Shown piece by piece: positions 33,855 through 42,328 of a stretch of DNA of 64,000 nucleotides. Every line of letters begins with the position of its first letter. The first letter of the stretch is position 1. The position numbers and the translations under genes are program-made. The notes under the pieces are model-generated. The model saw nothing but the letters and a program-made list of their open reading frames with translations, was not told the DNA's origin and ran no database searches. The stretch covers positions 186,001 through 250,000 of the forward strand of contig NZ_PQSU01000006.1 of NCBI RefSeq assembly GCF_002920615.1, read 5' to 3'. This stretch comes from Streptomyces sp. Ru62. GTDB lineage: Bacteria; Actinomycetota; Actinomycetes; Streptomycetales; Streptomycetaceae.

Positions 33855-35251
33855 CCCGCACCGATCCCCTCGACGTCCCCCGGCCGCACGCCCAGCTCCA
33901 CTTCGGGGTGTTCTTCCAGGGCGTCAACCACTGGACGGTCTGGTCCGCCCCCGACAGCGGCTCCCAGATCGACCCCGCCTCCTTCCGCCGTGTCGCCCAG
34001 ACCGCGGAACGGGGCCTGTTCGACGCGTTCTTCCTCGGTGAGGGGCTGCGGCTGCGCGAGGTCGACGGCAAGATCCACGACCTGGACGTGGCCGGGCGGC
34101 CGGACGCCATCACCCAGCTCGCCGCGCTGGCCGCCGTCACCCGCCGCATCGGTCTGGTCTCGACCTCCAACTCCACCTTCAACGAGCCCGCCGATCTGGC
34201 CCGCCGCCTGTCCGGCCTCGACCTCCTCTCCGAGGGCCGCGCCGGCTGGAACGTGGTGACCACGGACAACGCCTGGACCGGTGCGAACTTCCGCCGCGGC
34301 GGCTACCTCGACCACGCCGACCGCTACCGGCGCGCCGAGGAGTTCCTCACCGTGGCCCGCGCCCTGTGGGACGGCTGGGAGGACGGCGCTGTCGCCGGCT
34401 CCGCGGGCGCGCCGGCCTGGTCGACGCCCGGCGCCGTGCACCCGGTGCGCCACAAGGGTCCGCAGTTCGACGTCGACCTCGCTCCGACCTTGCCGCGCAG
34501 CGCCCAGGGCCACCCCGTGATCTTCCAGGCCGGTGACTCCGGCGAGGGACGCGACTTCGCCGCCCGCAACGCCGACGTCATCTTCTCCGCGCACGGCACC
34601 GACTTCGACGACGCGCTGGCCTTCGCCGACGACATCCGGCGCCGGCTGCGGGCGGGCGGGCGCCCCGAGGACGATCTGCGGATCCTGCCCGGCACCGAGA
34701 TCATCCTCGGCGCGACCGAGGAGGAGGCCCAGGAGAAGAAGCGCTGGGTCCGGCTGCAACAGGTCACTCCGGCAACGGCCTTGGGGATCGCCGGGCTGCT
34801 GTGGGGCATCGACCTGTCTGACCGCGACGCCGACGGGCCACTGCCCAAGGAGGATCCGGTCGTCGGCGAGAACGACGGCTCCTTCGGGGCCCGGCGCGTC
34901 GCCGACCCGCGTGCGGTCGTGGCCGAGTGGCGTGCGAAGGCGGAGGCGCACGGCTGGTCGCTGCGTGAGACCGTCATCGCGCTCGGCCCGCAGCGCGGGC
35001 ACGTCGGCACTCCGTCCGCCCTGGCCGACAAGTTCGCCCGCTTCGTGCGGCACGGCGCGATCGACGGCTTCAACGTCACGCCCTACCTCATCCCCGACGG
35101 TCTCGACGACATCGTCGACCTGCTCGTCCCGGAACTGCAGGAACGCGGGGTCTACCGCACCGAGTACACCGGCACCACACTCCGCGAACACCTCGGCCTG
35201 CGCGAACCACTCACCCGCCGGTCCGCGCCGGACCGGCGACGGGCGGGCTGA
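33851..35251 (+). CDS. FMNH2-dependent monooxygenase, NtaA/SnaA/DszA family
   Basis: The 466-residue protein has the family's opening HFGVFFQGVNHWTVW, ERGLFDAFFLGEGL, TSNSTFNEPADLARRLSGLD and SEGRAGWNVVTTDNAW, then HKGPQFDVDLAPTLPRSAQG and VIFQAGDSGEGRDFAARNAD. The C-terminal half has the FVRHGAIDGFNVTPYLIPDG segment typical of DszA/NtaA. These enzymes oxidise carbon-sulfur or carbon-nitrogen bonds using reduced flavin from a separate reductase. With the Cys leader upstream, desulfurisation of an organosulfur compound is the best reading; the substrate is unknown. Confidence 0.92.
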   Translation: MTRTDPLDVPRPHAQLHFGVFFQGVNHWTVWSAPDSGSQIDPASFRRVAQTAERGLFDAFFLGEGLRLREVDGKIHDLDVAGRPDAITQLAALAAVTRRIGLVSTSNSTFNEPADLARRLSGLDLLSEGRAGWNVVTTDNAWTGANFRRGGYLDHADRYRRAEEFLTVARALWDGWEDGAVAGSAGAPAWSTPGAVHPVRHKGPQFDVDLAPTLPRSAQGHPVIFQAGDSGEGRDFAARNADVIFSAHGTDFDDALAFADDIRRRLRAGGRPEDDLRILPGTEIILGATEEEAQEKKRWVRLQQVTPATALGIAGLLWGIDLSDRDADGPLPKEDPVVGENDGSFGARRVADPRAVVAEWRAKAEAHGWSLRETVIALGPQRGHVGTPSALADKFARFVRHGAIDGFNVTPYLIPDGLDDIVDLLVPELQERGVYRTEYTGTTLREHLGLREPLTRRSAPDRRRAG

Positions 35252-35274
35252 GCCCCGGACGGGACCCCGTACAC

Positions 35275-35346
35275 ATGACTGACAAGAAGCTGTCATACCC
35301 GGGCCGGAATGCGGGTCCGACCGGCACCCGTTGTGAACTGACATGA
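35275..35346 (+). CDS. Possible 23-residue upstream ORF
   Basis: ATG 35275 encodes MTDKKLSYPGRNAGPTGTRC plus ELT, and its TGA overlaps the ATG of the next LLM gene (ATGA). It contains one Cys codon. The first codons cover an inverted repeat (TGACA 35280-35284, TGTCA 35291-35295). The ribosome site is weak. It may be a coupling or leader ORF. Confidence 0.3.
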   Translation: MTDKKLSYPGRNAGPTGTRCELT

Positions 35347-36266
35347 CTGTTGGAGTAGCGCTCAACGCGTCCGACGCGCCGAACCAGGTCGACGCCACCG
35401 TGCAACTGGCCCGGGAGGCAGCCGAGTTCGGTCTCACGTCGGCCTGGTTCGGCCAGACCTTCGGCGCGGACTCACCCCAGCTCGCGGCGATCGTCGGGCG
35501 TGAAGTGCCCGGACTGCACGTCGGCACCTCCGCGATCCCCGTCTTCGGCCGCCACCCGCTGCTGGTCTCCAGCCAGGCCCAGACCGCCCAGGCCGCCACG
35601 CACGGCCGCTACCACCTCGGTCTGGCCCTGGGCACGAAACTCCTGACGGAGGGCGGCTTCGGCCTGCCCTTCGAACGCCCCATCGCCCGCCTGCGTGAAT
35701 TCCTCACCGCGCTGCTTCAGTTGACCGAGACCGGCACGGCCGACTTCCACGGTGAACTGCTCACCGCCGCCACCCCGGTCCCGGCGCGGGTACCGGGCGC
35801 CGAGAACGGCGTCCCCCTGCTGGTCGCCGCGATGGGGCCGCAGGCGCTGCGGGTCAGTGGTGAGCTGGCGGACGGGATCCTGCCCTACCTGGCGGGACCA
35901 CGCGCCCTGGCCGACCACATCGTCCCCGCCCTGACCGCCGCCGCCGAGGCCGCCGGCCGCCCCTCGCCCCGGATCGTGGCCCTCGTGCCCGGCGTGGTCA
36001 CCGACGACGTCGACGCGGTGCGGGCCAAGGCCACCGAGAGCCTCGCGTTCTACGAGCAGATCCCGTCCTACGCCCGGGTCATCGAACTGTCCGGCGGCCG
36101 ACGGGCCGCCGACCTGGCCGTGATCGGCGACGAGAAGACCGTCGAGGCCGAGGTACGCCGTTACCGCGACGCCGGCGCCACCGAGGTCGTGTTCTCGGGC
36201 ACCGAGATCGCCGGAGAGGCCGACCGCCGACGCACCTGGCGGCTCCTCGGCGAACTGGCCCGCTGA
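35343..36266 (+). CDS. LLM-class F420/flavin-dependent oxidoreductase (TIGR03564-like)
   Basis: The 307-residue protein has the single-chain LLM barrel: VDATVQLAREAAEFGLTSAWFGQT, HVGTSAIPVFGRHPLLVSSQAQTAQAA, RYHLGLALGTK, PLLVAAMGPQALRVSGELADG and the C-terminal YRDAGATEVVFSG. The pattern matches the TIGR03564 group, usually assigned F420-dependent; the cofactor cannot be proven here. It is the third LLM gene in the putative sulfur-scavenging operon, 91 bases after the NtaA-type gene. Confidence 0.87.
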   Translation: MTVGVALNASDAPNQVDATVQLAREAAEFGLTSAWFGQTFGADSPQLAAIVGREVPGLHVGTSAIPVFGRHPLLVSSQAQTAQAATHGRYHLGLALGTKLLTEGGFGLPFERPIARLREFLTALLQLTETGTADFHGELLTAATPVPARVPGAENGVPLLVAAMGPQALRVSGELADGILPYLAGPRALADHIVPALTAAAEAAGRPSPRIVALVPGVVTDDVDAVRAKATESLAFYEQIPSYARVIELSGGRRAADLAVIGDEKTVEAEVRRYRDAGATEVVFSGTEIAGEADRRRTWRLLGELAR

Positions 36267-36342
36267 GCACGCCGGTCGCGCCGACGCCCCGGCCGGCCCC
36301 CGCCCCCGTGCCCCCTCCGCACCCCGTGACGAAGGAGAACCC

Positions 36343-37167
36343 ATGACCACCGAGGCCACCACGACGGACCGCGACGCCTTCACGGAGAACTGGCTGGACT
36401 GGTACCGCGCCCAAGAGGCCCGGCTCGCCGCCCCGCACGGGTTCCTGGCGATCACCGGCCTGCACTGGCTCGACGACCGGCCGCAGCGCTTCCCGGACGC
36501 TCCCGGTACCTGGCGCACCGGCCCCGAGGGCGTCGTCGTGGACCTCGACGACGGCGAGGAACTGGTCGTCGACGGAACACCGGTGCGCGGTGAGCACCAC
36601 TTCGGCGTGCTTCCCGAGCGCGGCGGCGTCGACGCGGCCTGGGGGGACGCCGTCATCGAGATCGCCCGGCGCGGCGGGCACGACATCGTGCGCCCCCGGC
36701 ACCCGGACGCACCGCTGCGCACCGCCTTCACCGGAACGCCCGCCTACTCCCCCGACCCGCGCTGGGCGGTGTCGGGCCGCTACATCCCCTTCGACACGCC
36801 ACGGCCGACCACCGTGGGCGCCGCGGTCGAGGGCCTTGAGCACGTGTACGACGCCCCGGGCAGGATCGAGTTCGAGCTGGACGGGCGCCCGCTGTCGCTG
36901 ACCGCGTTCCCCGGCCATGGTGCGGGCCGGCTGATGGTGCTGTTCACCGACGCGACCTCCGGGGTCACCACCTACGCCGCCAACCGGGCCCTGACCCTGG
37001 AGCCGCCCGCCGCCGACGGTACGGTCGTCCTGGACTTCAACCGTGCCGCGAACCTGCCGTGCGCCTATACGGACCTGGCCACCTGCCCGCTGCCCCCGGC
37101 CGAGAACCGGCTGCCGGTGGCGATCGAGGCCGGCCACAAGATCCCCCGCGAGCGCGGCGGTTCCTGA
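36343..37167 (+). CDS. DUF1684-family protein
   Basis: The 274-residue soluble protein matches DUF1684: NWLDWYRAQEARLAAPHGFLAITGLHWLDD at the N terminus, AVSGRYIPFD near 147, then FPGHGAGRLMVLFTDATSG, and the C-terminal FNRAANLPCAYTDLATCPLPPAENRLPVAIEAGHK. The closing segment, with conserved Cys, Tyr and Pro, is the family signature. Biochemical role unknown. It sits 76 bases after the LLM gene behind GAAGGAGA and may belong to the same operon. Confidence 0.88.
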   Translation: MTTEATTTDRDAFTENWLDWYRAQEARLAAPHGFLAITGLHWLDDRPQRFPDAPGTWRTGPEGVVVDLDDGEELVVDGTPVRGEHHFGVLPERGGVDAAWGDAVIEIARRGGHDIVRPRHPDAPLRTAFTGTPAYSPDPRWAVSGRYIPFDTPRPTTVGAAVEGLEHVYDAPGRIEFELDGRPLSLTAFPGHGAGRLMVLFTDATSGVTTYAANRALTLEPPAADGTVVLDFNRAANLPCAYTDLATCPLPPAENRLPVAIEAGHKIPRERGGS

Positions 37168-37315
37168 GCCGGACCCGGTCCCACGCCGACGGGCGCCCCT
37201 CCCGCGCGGCGGGGTGCTCCGGGTGCGGGGGCGCGATCAGCGGCGATCCCGGGCCCGCCACCTCGCCGACCGGGCCTGACGGGCGCGGTCCCGCGCGGCC
37301 GCCCCACCGCAGCGG

Positions 37316-37900
37316 TCAGCTCGCGGAGCCAGGGCCGGGCGGGATGTGCACCGTCATGATCAGGTGGCAGGTCCCGGTGCCCGCGCCACGGTAGGTGTGC
37401 GGGGCGTCGCCGTCGAAGGTGGCCGTCTGCCCGGCCTCGACGGCATGCTCGGTGCCGTCGACGACGAGCACCATCCGGCCGGCGGTGACGCTGACCGTCT
37501 CCACGACCCCGGGCTGGTGGGGATGGCTGGGGTACTCCTCCCCCGGTTCCAGTCTCCAGCGCCAGACCTCGACCGGGGCCGGTCCCGAGGTGGTGAGCAT
37601 GAGCCGCGCCTCGCCGCCCTTCTCCCCGGCCCACAAGGGCATGACGGCGTCGGCGGACACGACCCGGACGCGGCCCTCGGCAGGGCCTTCCATCAGCGCG
37701 GACACGGAGATGCCGAGGGTGTCGGCGAGGCGGACGAGGGTGGCGAAGTTCGGATTGCCCTGGGCCTTCTCCAGGGCGACCAGGGCGCCCTTGCTGACCT
37801 TGGCGCGCCGGCCGAGTTCGTCCAGGGACAGCCCGGCGCGGGTACGGGCCGCGCGGACGTTGTGCGCGAGCGTCCGCAACGCCGCCTCGGTCCCGGCCAT
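37316..37900 (-). CDS. XRE-family regulator with C-terminal cupin
   Basis: The 194-residue protein joins an XRE helix-turn-helix (NVRAARTRAGLSLDELGRRA then VSKGALVALEKAQGNPNFATLVRLADTLG) to a cupin barrel (WRLEPGEEYPSHPHQPGVVE, FDGDAPHTYRGAG). The cupin His residues may bind a ligand or metal. ATG 37900 lies nine bases after GGAAGG; GTG 37909 and ATG 37906 are too close to that site. It is divergent from the broken EamA gene, the usual transporter partner of this regulator type, which it probably once controlled. Confidence 0.9.
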   Translation of the reverse strand: MAGTEAALRTLAHNVRAARTRAGLSLDELGRRAKVSKGALVALEKAQGNPNFATLVRLADTLGISVSALMEGPAEGRVRVVSADAVMPLWAGEKGGEARLMLTTSGPAPVEVWRWRLEPGEEYPSHPHQPGVVETVSVTAGRMVLVVDGTEHAVEAGQTATFDGDAPHTYRGAGTGTCHLIMTVHIPPGPGSAS

Positions 37901-38016
37901 CGTCATCACCCTTCCGGCAGTGGATCAGTGCAGTGCACCGCGCGGTCGTTCGGTTGACGAATCCCGGTCGGTGCGCTGTACGGTGTAGTCGTTCCATTGA
38001 TAGTAAGGGATGACCC

Positions 38017-38511
38017 GTGATCGCTCCGCTGCCGGCCCTGGGCCGTTCCCTGGCCTACGGGTGCGCCGACTTCCTCGGCGGGCTCGGCGCACGCGAAGAG
38101 CGCCCGCCCGTCGCATGCCGTGCTCCTGCCGGCCTTCGGCGCCGGCGCCGCCATCGCCCGGCAGCTGGTCTTCCTGCACCAGGCGCCCTCCGGCGGTCGC
38201 GTCGGCCCGCTGATCACCGGTCGCGCCGCGTCCAGCGCCGTCGCCCTGGCCACGGTCGGGCCGATGGTCCGGCGGCAGGGGCCCGAGAAGCCGGCGTACG
38301 CGACGTCGGCGACGGCCGGGGGCTCGACTCGGTCGCATGCCTGCTGTTCCTCGCCGCCCGCAGCGTTGACCTCGCCGTCGCCGCCGTGATCACCGCCCTG
38401 TACCCGGCCGACACGGTCCCGCTCGCCCGCGGTGTCCTCGCCGGGCGGATCCACCGCGGGCAGCTCACCGGCCCGCGCACCGCCGCCGTCGGCCTCCTCG
38501 CCCTCGCCTGA
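38017..38511 (+). pseudogene. EamA/DMT-family permease, frameshifted and shortened
   Basis: EamA sequence is split between frames. The GTG 38017 frame starts ALGRSLAYGCADFLGGLGAR. The +2 frame continues SHAVLLPAFGAGAAIARQLV to about 38270. The first frame resumes with SVACLLFLAARSVDLAVAAVITALYP and a C terminus near 38511. Whole EamA permeases have about 290 residues and ten helices; here only about 165 codons remain, so there are at least two frameshifts plus an internal deletion. The regulator next door is intact. Confidence 0.8.
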
Positions 38512-38544
38512 CCTCCCGCACCTCCGCCCCGGAAGGACCCGCAC

Positions 38545-39192
38545 GTGTTCATCCACCCCTGGGACGCCGCCCTGGACGACGCCGAGTGGCAGACCTGGAT
38601 AGCCGACGGCCACGACTTCGGCATCCTCAGCGTCAACGGCCTGCCCGGACAGGCGCCCGTCGTCGTACCCACCCACTTCGCCGTCGACGGCCGCACCTTG
38701 CTGGTCCACCTCGCCCGGCCCAACCCGGTCTGGCAGACGATCGAGGCCGACCCGAACGTCACCTTCACCGTCACCGGCGACTACGCCTTCATCCCCGGCC
38801 CTTGGCGCGCCCAGCCCGGTACACCGCCCACCGACGGCGTTCCGACCAGCTACTACGCGGCCGTCCAGTTCACCTGCCGGGCCACGGTCATCGAGGACCC
38901 GGCGGCCAAGGCCGAGCTGCTGCGCCGCCAGATGGCCCACTTCCAGCCCGAAGGGGACCACGCCCCCATCGACCCCGGCCGGCCGCCCTACGGGCGGATG
39001 CTGTCCGGCATCCGCGGTCTGCGCCTGGACGTCACCGAGGTCCGCGCGAAGTTCAAGTACGACGACCACAAACCCGTGGAACAGCGCACCGACACCGCCC
39101 GCCGGCTCACCGAGCGCGGCACCGGCCTCGACGCGCCCACGGCCGCCCAGCAGCGCCGCCGCCTGGACCGCATCGGCCCCTGGAAAGCCTGA
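38545..39192 (+). CDS. PaiB-like FMN-binding protein
   Basis: The 215-residue protein has the PaiB layout: MFIHPWDAALDDAEWQTWI, FGILSVNGLPGQAPVVVPTHF, LLVHLARPNPVWQTIE, VTGDYAFIPGPWRA, VPTSYYAAVQFTCRATVIED and the C-terminal IRGLRLDVTEVRAKFKYDDHK. PaiB is a negative regulator of sporulation and protease genes in Bacillus, but most actinobacterial members are just FMN-binding split barrels of unknown role. It starts at GTG 38545 behind GGAAGGA. It is followed 42 bases later by the B3/4 gene, likely one transcript. Confidence 0.9.
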   Translation: MFIHPWDAALDDAEWQTWIADGHDFGILSVNGLPGQAPVVVPTHFAVDGRTLLVHLARPNPVWQTIEADPNVTFTVTGDYAFIPGPWRAQPGTPPTDGVPTSYYAAVQFTCRATVIEDPAAKAELLRRQMAHFQPEGDHAPIDPGRPPYGRMLSGIRGLRLDVTEVRAKFKYDDHKPVEQRTDTARRLTERGTGLDAPTAAQQRRRLDRIGPWKA

Positions 39193-39234
39193 ACCCGCCG
39201 TACCAGCCCGCCCCTTCGGAACGGACTCTCCACG

Positions 39235-39942
39235 ATGACCACCTTCCGTCTCAGCCCCGCCGTGGCCGACGCCTTCCCCGACACCCTCATCGCCGTCGTC
39301 ACCGCGACCGGGCTGCGCGGCCACGAACCGTGGCCCGCCACCACCGCCGCCCTTGAGGAGCTGGAGCGACAGCTCGCCGACGGCGCCTGGCGGCCCGCTG
39401 ACGAGAGCGACCCGCGCATCGAGGCGTGGCACACCGCCTACCGTTCCTTCGGCACCAACCCCCGCCGGGTCCGGCCCAGCGTCGACGCCCTCGGACGCCG
39501 GTTCGCGAAGAAGAGCACCCTGCCCCGGATCAACCCGGCCGTCGACTCCTACAACGCCGTCTCCGTCCGCCACGGCCTGCCCGCCGGTGCCTTCGACCTC
39601 GACCACGTCACCGGGGACGTCGACATCCGCCACGCCGACGGCAGCGAGACCTTCACCCCGCTCGGCGAACCCGGCACCACCGAACACCCCAAGGCCGGCG
39701 AGATCATCTACGCCGACACCACCGACGTACTGACCCGCCACTGGAACCACCGCGACGCCCACCGCACCCGCGTCACCGAGGACTCCACCCACGTCGCCTT
39801 CGTCCTCGAAACCCTCCACGCCACCCGCGACGGACACCTCCTCAGGACCGCCGCCGGCGAACTACGGGACCTGCTGGCCCCGCACACCGACCGGACCCGG
39901 GTGCACCACCTCACCCGCGCACAGCCGCAGGCCACCCCCTGA
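39235..39942 (+). CDS. B3/4 domain protein
   Basis: The 235-residue protein corresponds to the stand-alone B3/4 domain, otherwise found in the beta chain of phenylalanyl-tRNA synthetase. Supporting segments are EAWHTAYRSFGTNPRRVRPSV, RINPAVDSYNAVSVRHGLPAGAFD and GEIIYADTTDVLTRHWNHRD. Stand-alone copies are thought to bind or edit aminoacyl-tRNA or amino acids, but function is not proven. It shares the strand and tight spacing with the PaiB-like gene. Confidence 0.87.
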   Translation: MTTFRLSPAVADAFPDTLIAVVTATGLRGHEPWPATTAALEELERQLADGAWRPADESDPRIEAWHTAYRSFGTNPRRVRPSVDALGRRFAKKSTLPRINPAVDSYNAVSVRHGLPAGAFDLDHVTGDVDIRHADGSETFTPLGEPGTTEHPKAGEIIYADTTDVLTRHWNHRDAHRTRVTEDSTHVAFVLETLHATRDGHLLRTAAGELRDLLAPHTDRTRVHHLTRAQPQATP

Positions 39943-40015
39943 ACTCCCGCCGGCCGCGAGGACGGCCCCGGGCCGGAGCGGTCCCAAGTCGGCCGTGCCG
40001 TCCTATCGTTGGCGG

Positions 40016-40687
40016 ATGCGCGCACACCCCATCGCCCGCCCTGCCGATCTCGACGTGGTGCGTGAGTCCTATGACCGCGTGGCCGACAACTACGCCCACA
40101 TGGTGGTGACCACGGGGGTCGGCGACATCCGTCGCCATCCCTGGCTCAAGGCGTCGATCGACGCCTTCGCGGACACCGTGAGGGGGCTCGGGCCGGTCCT
40201 CGACGTCGGCTGCGGCCCCGGAACGGTGACCGCGTACCTCGCCGAACGCGGACTCGACGTGTCCGGGGTGGACCTCTCCCCCCGCATGATCGAGAACGCG
40301 CGCCGTCTTCATCCGCACTGCCGTTTCAGTGTCGCCTCTGCCTCCGACCTCGACCTCCGTGAAGCCTCCCTCGGCGGCGTGCTCGCGTGGTGGTCGCTGT
40401 TCAACCTCCCCCGTGACGTCCTCCCCCAGGTCCTCGCCCTGCTCGCACGCGCGTTGAAGCCGGGCGGGCACCTCATCACCGGGACACACGTCGGGGACGA
40501 GGACGCGGTGCGCACCGAGGCCTACGGGGGCGTCCCCGTTCGGTGGACGACGTACAAGTGGCGGCCGGAACAACTCGTGGACCTGTTGGAGAAGGCGGGC
40601 CTGCACCCGGTCGCCGAACTCCGGCTCCCTCCGGAGGAGTACAGCGGGCCGGGTGTGGTCGTCATGGCCAGGCGCCCCGGCCGGTGA
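40016..40687 (+). CDS. Class I SAM-dependent methyltransferase
   Basis: The 223-residue protein has the SAM motif VLDVGCGPGTVTAYLAERGLDVSGVDLSPRMI (about 62-93), motif II-like FSVASASDLDL and post-motif LLARALKPGGHLITGTH. The N-terminal helix VRESYDRVADNYAHM is typical of small-molecule methyltransferases. The substrate is not evident. ATG 40016 is chosen over GTG 39995 because it lies closer to the family's usual start. Confidence 0.9.
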   Translation: MRAHPIARPADLDVVRESYDRVADNYAHMVVTTGVGDIRRHPWLKASIDAFADTVRGLGPVLDVGCGPGTVTAYLAERGLDVSGVDLSPRMIENARRLHPHCRFSVASASDLDLREASLGGVLAWWSLFNLPRDVLPQVLALLARALKPGGHLITGTHVGDEDAVRTEAYGGVPVRWTTYKWRPEQLVDLLEKAGLHPVAELRLPPEEYSGPGVVVMARRPGR

Positions 40688-40856
40688 CCGGCGGCCCGCC
40701 CGCAGGCCTCTCGATCCGCCCGAAGACCGGCTCACCCGGGGCCCTGGCGCGAGGTTCATGCTGGACCGGGCACGGCCGGGGCGTGGATCGTCCCCGCCGC
40801 CCCGGTCGCCGCTGACCCCGGCCGTGCCTGCCCACGACACGAAAGGACACCCGTAC

Positions 40857-41186
40857 ATGACCCCGGAGCAGTGGGAGACCATCGGCCGCCTGGTCGACTG
40901 GCTCGACAGGGAGAACGGCCGCGACGAGCACGAGCGGGCGCTGCGCCTGATCAAGCTCACGGAGGAGGTCGGCGAGGCCGGGCAGGCGTACGTCGGTCTG
41001 ACCGGGCAGAACCCCCGCAAGGGCGTCACCCACACGTCGGCCGATGTCGCCGACGAGCTGTGCGACGTGATCGTCACCGCCGCCGTGGCGCTGCACAGCT
41101 TCAGCCCCGACCCGGCCGCCACGTTCGCCGCGAAGCTGGACGCGATCGCCACCCGCACCTTCGGCCCCCCGTCCGCCATGCAGTGA
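40857..41186 (+). CDS. MazG-like nucleotide pyrophosphohydrolase
   Basis: A 109-residue all-alpha protein with the MazG pattern: LIKLTEEVGEAGQAYVG (E-E-x-x-E-A metal site, about 36-52) and SADVADELCDVIVTAAVALH (D-E-x-x-D, about 61-80). These acidic residues bind Mg in the family, which hydrolyses non-canonical NTPs. ATG 40857 follows AAAGGA. A strong hairpin lies just downstream. Confidence 0.9.
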   Translation: MTPEQWETIGRLVDWLDRENGRDEHERALRLIKLTEEVGEAGQAYVGLTGQNPRKGVTHTSADVADELCDVIVTAAVALHSFSPDPAATFAAKLDAIATRTFGPPSAMQ

Positions 41187-41197
41187 CCCTCCGACGA

Positions 41198-41239
41198 GGC
41201 CCCCGGCCACCCCCTCCGCGAGGGGTGCGGCCGGGGGCC
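41198..41239 (+). terminator. Terminator hairpin after mazG-like gene
   Basis: GGCCCCCGGCC (41198-41208) pairs perfectly with GGCCGGGGGCC (41229-41239), with an inner CCCCTCCGCGAGGGG hairpin and TT after the stem. It lies between convergent genes and may serve both. Confidence 0.75.
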
Positions 41240-41310
41240 TTCCTGCGTGCGGTGCCGTCCACCTGATGCGCCACGGCGCACGAGGACGCGTCTCCCAGGT
41301 CTCCTCCCGT

Positions 41311-42192
41311 TCAGGGGCGGGCGGCCGCGTAGAGGACGTCGCGCAGTTCGGGCAGGGTCTCGCGGTCCTTGCGCCACACGAGGCGCAGGCTGAGGTCGGG
41401 TACGGGGAGGGCCAGTTGGACGAGGGTGCCGGCGCGGAGGCTGTCGGTGACGGCGAAGCGGGGCAGCAGGGTGACGCCGAGGCCGTGTTCGGCCCAGGCG
41501 CGCATCACGGGGACGCCGCCGGCTCGGACGCGTCGGGGGCCGGCGCCGAGGAGGTGCTGCCCGGCCAGCCAGAAGGAGCATTCCGGGACGTTGACCAGGA
41601 GCCGTTCGTCGTCGAGGTCGGCGGGGGTCAACGCGGGCCGGGCGGCCAGGGAGTGGGTCGGGGCCGCGACGAGGGCCAGGGGCACGGGGTCGAGGTCGAG
41701 GAAGGCCAGGGGTTCGTCGGGGGCGGGGAAGCCGAGCCCGCCGAGTGCTTCCCCGGCGTCCAGCAGGAGGGCCGCGTCGAGGCGCCCGTCGGCGACGTCG
41801 GTGAGCAGCCCGTGGCGGGTGCGGTCGGAGTGGACGTCGACCGTGATGTCGGGGCGGCGTTCGGCCAGCCGGGCGAGGACGAGGGGAACGTGGGAGCCGG
41901 CGAGGGTCTCCAGGGCGCCGAGCCGTAGCCGCAAGCGCTCGCCGCGGACGTCGTGGACGGCCTGTTCGGCGGTGTCGAGCAGCGTGCGTGCCCAGCCGCG
42001 CAGCCGCTCCCCGGCGGGGGTCGGTTCCATTCCTCTGGGGCCACGCGTGAACAAGGAGACGCCGAGGCCGCCTTCGAGGGTGCGGATCTGCTGCGAGACG
42101 GAGGAGGGGGCGAGACCGAGGGCGACGGCGGCGTCCGTGACCGTCCGGTGCCGGATCACGGCCTCGAAGGTGACGAGTTGGCGTAGTTCCAC
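41311..42192 (-). CDS. LysR-family regulator
   Basis: The 293-residue protein has a LysR helix-turn-helix (VELRQLVTFEAVIRHRTVTD, AAVALGLAPSSVSQQIRTLE) and an effector domain (LRLGALETLAGSHVPLVLARL, DGRLDAALLLDAG, HGLGVTLLPRFAV). GTG 42192 begins exactly at the usual LysR start; the longer frame adds non-homologous residues. It is divergent from the MFS gene at 42329 with a 136-bp shared control region and probably regulates it. Confidence 0.92.
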   Translation of the reverse strand: MELRQLVTFEAVIRHRTVTDAAVALGLAPSSVSQQIRTLEGGLGVSLFTRGPRGMEPTPAGERLRGWARTLLDTAEQAVHDVRGERLRLRLGALETLAGSHVPLVLARLAERRPDITVDVHSDRTRHGLLTDVADGRLDAALLLDAGEALGGLGFPAPDEPLAFLDLDPVPLALVAAPTHSLAARPALTPADLDDERLLVNVPECSFWLAGQHLLGAGPRRVRAGGVPVMRAWAEHGLGVTLLPRFAVTDSLRAGTLVQLALPVPDLSLRLVWRKDRETLPELRDVLYAAARP

Positions 42193-42328
42193 GTACGCGC
42201 CCAACACCGTTGCAGCGTACTGAATTTCCGAACGCGGTGTGCGGCTGCGCCGGTGGAGCGCCCCGTACGGTCGGACCCAAGGTGGGCGGCGTGACCGATC
42301 TCGCTGCTCACCGGAGGCATCCTCTTCC

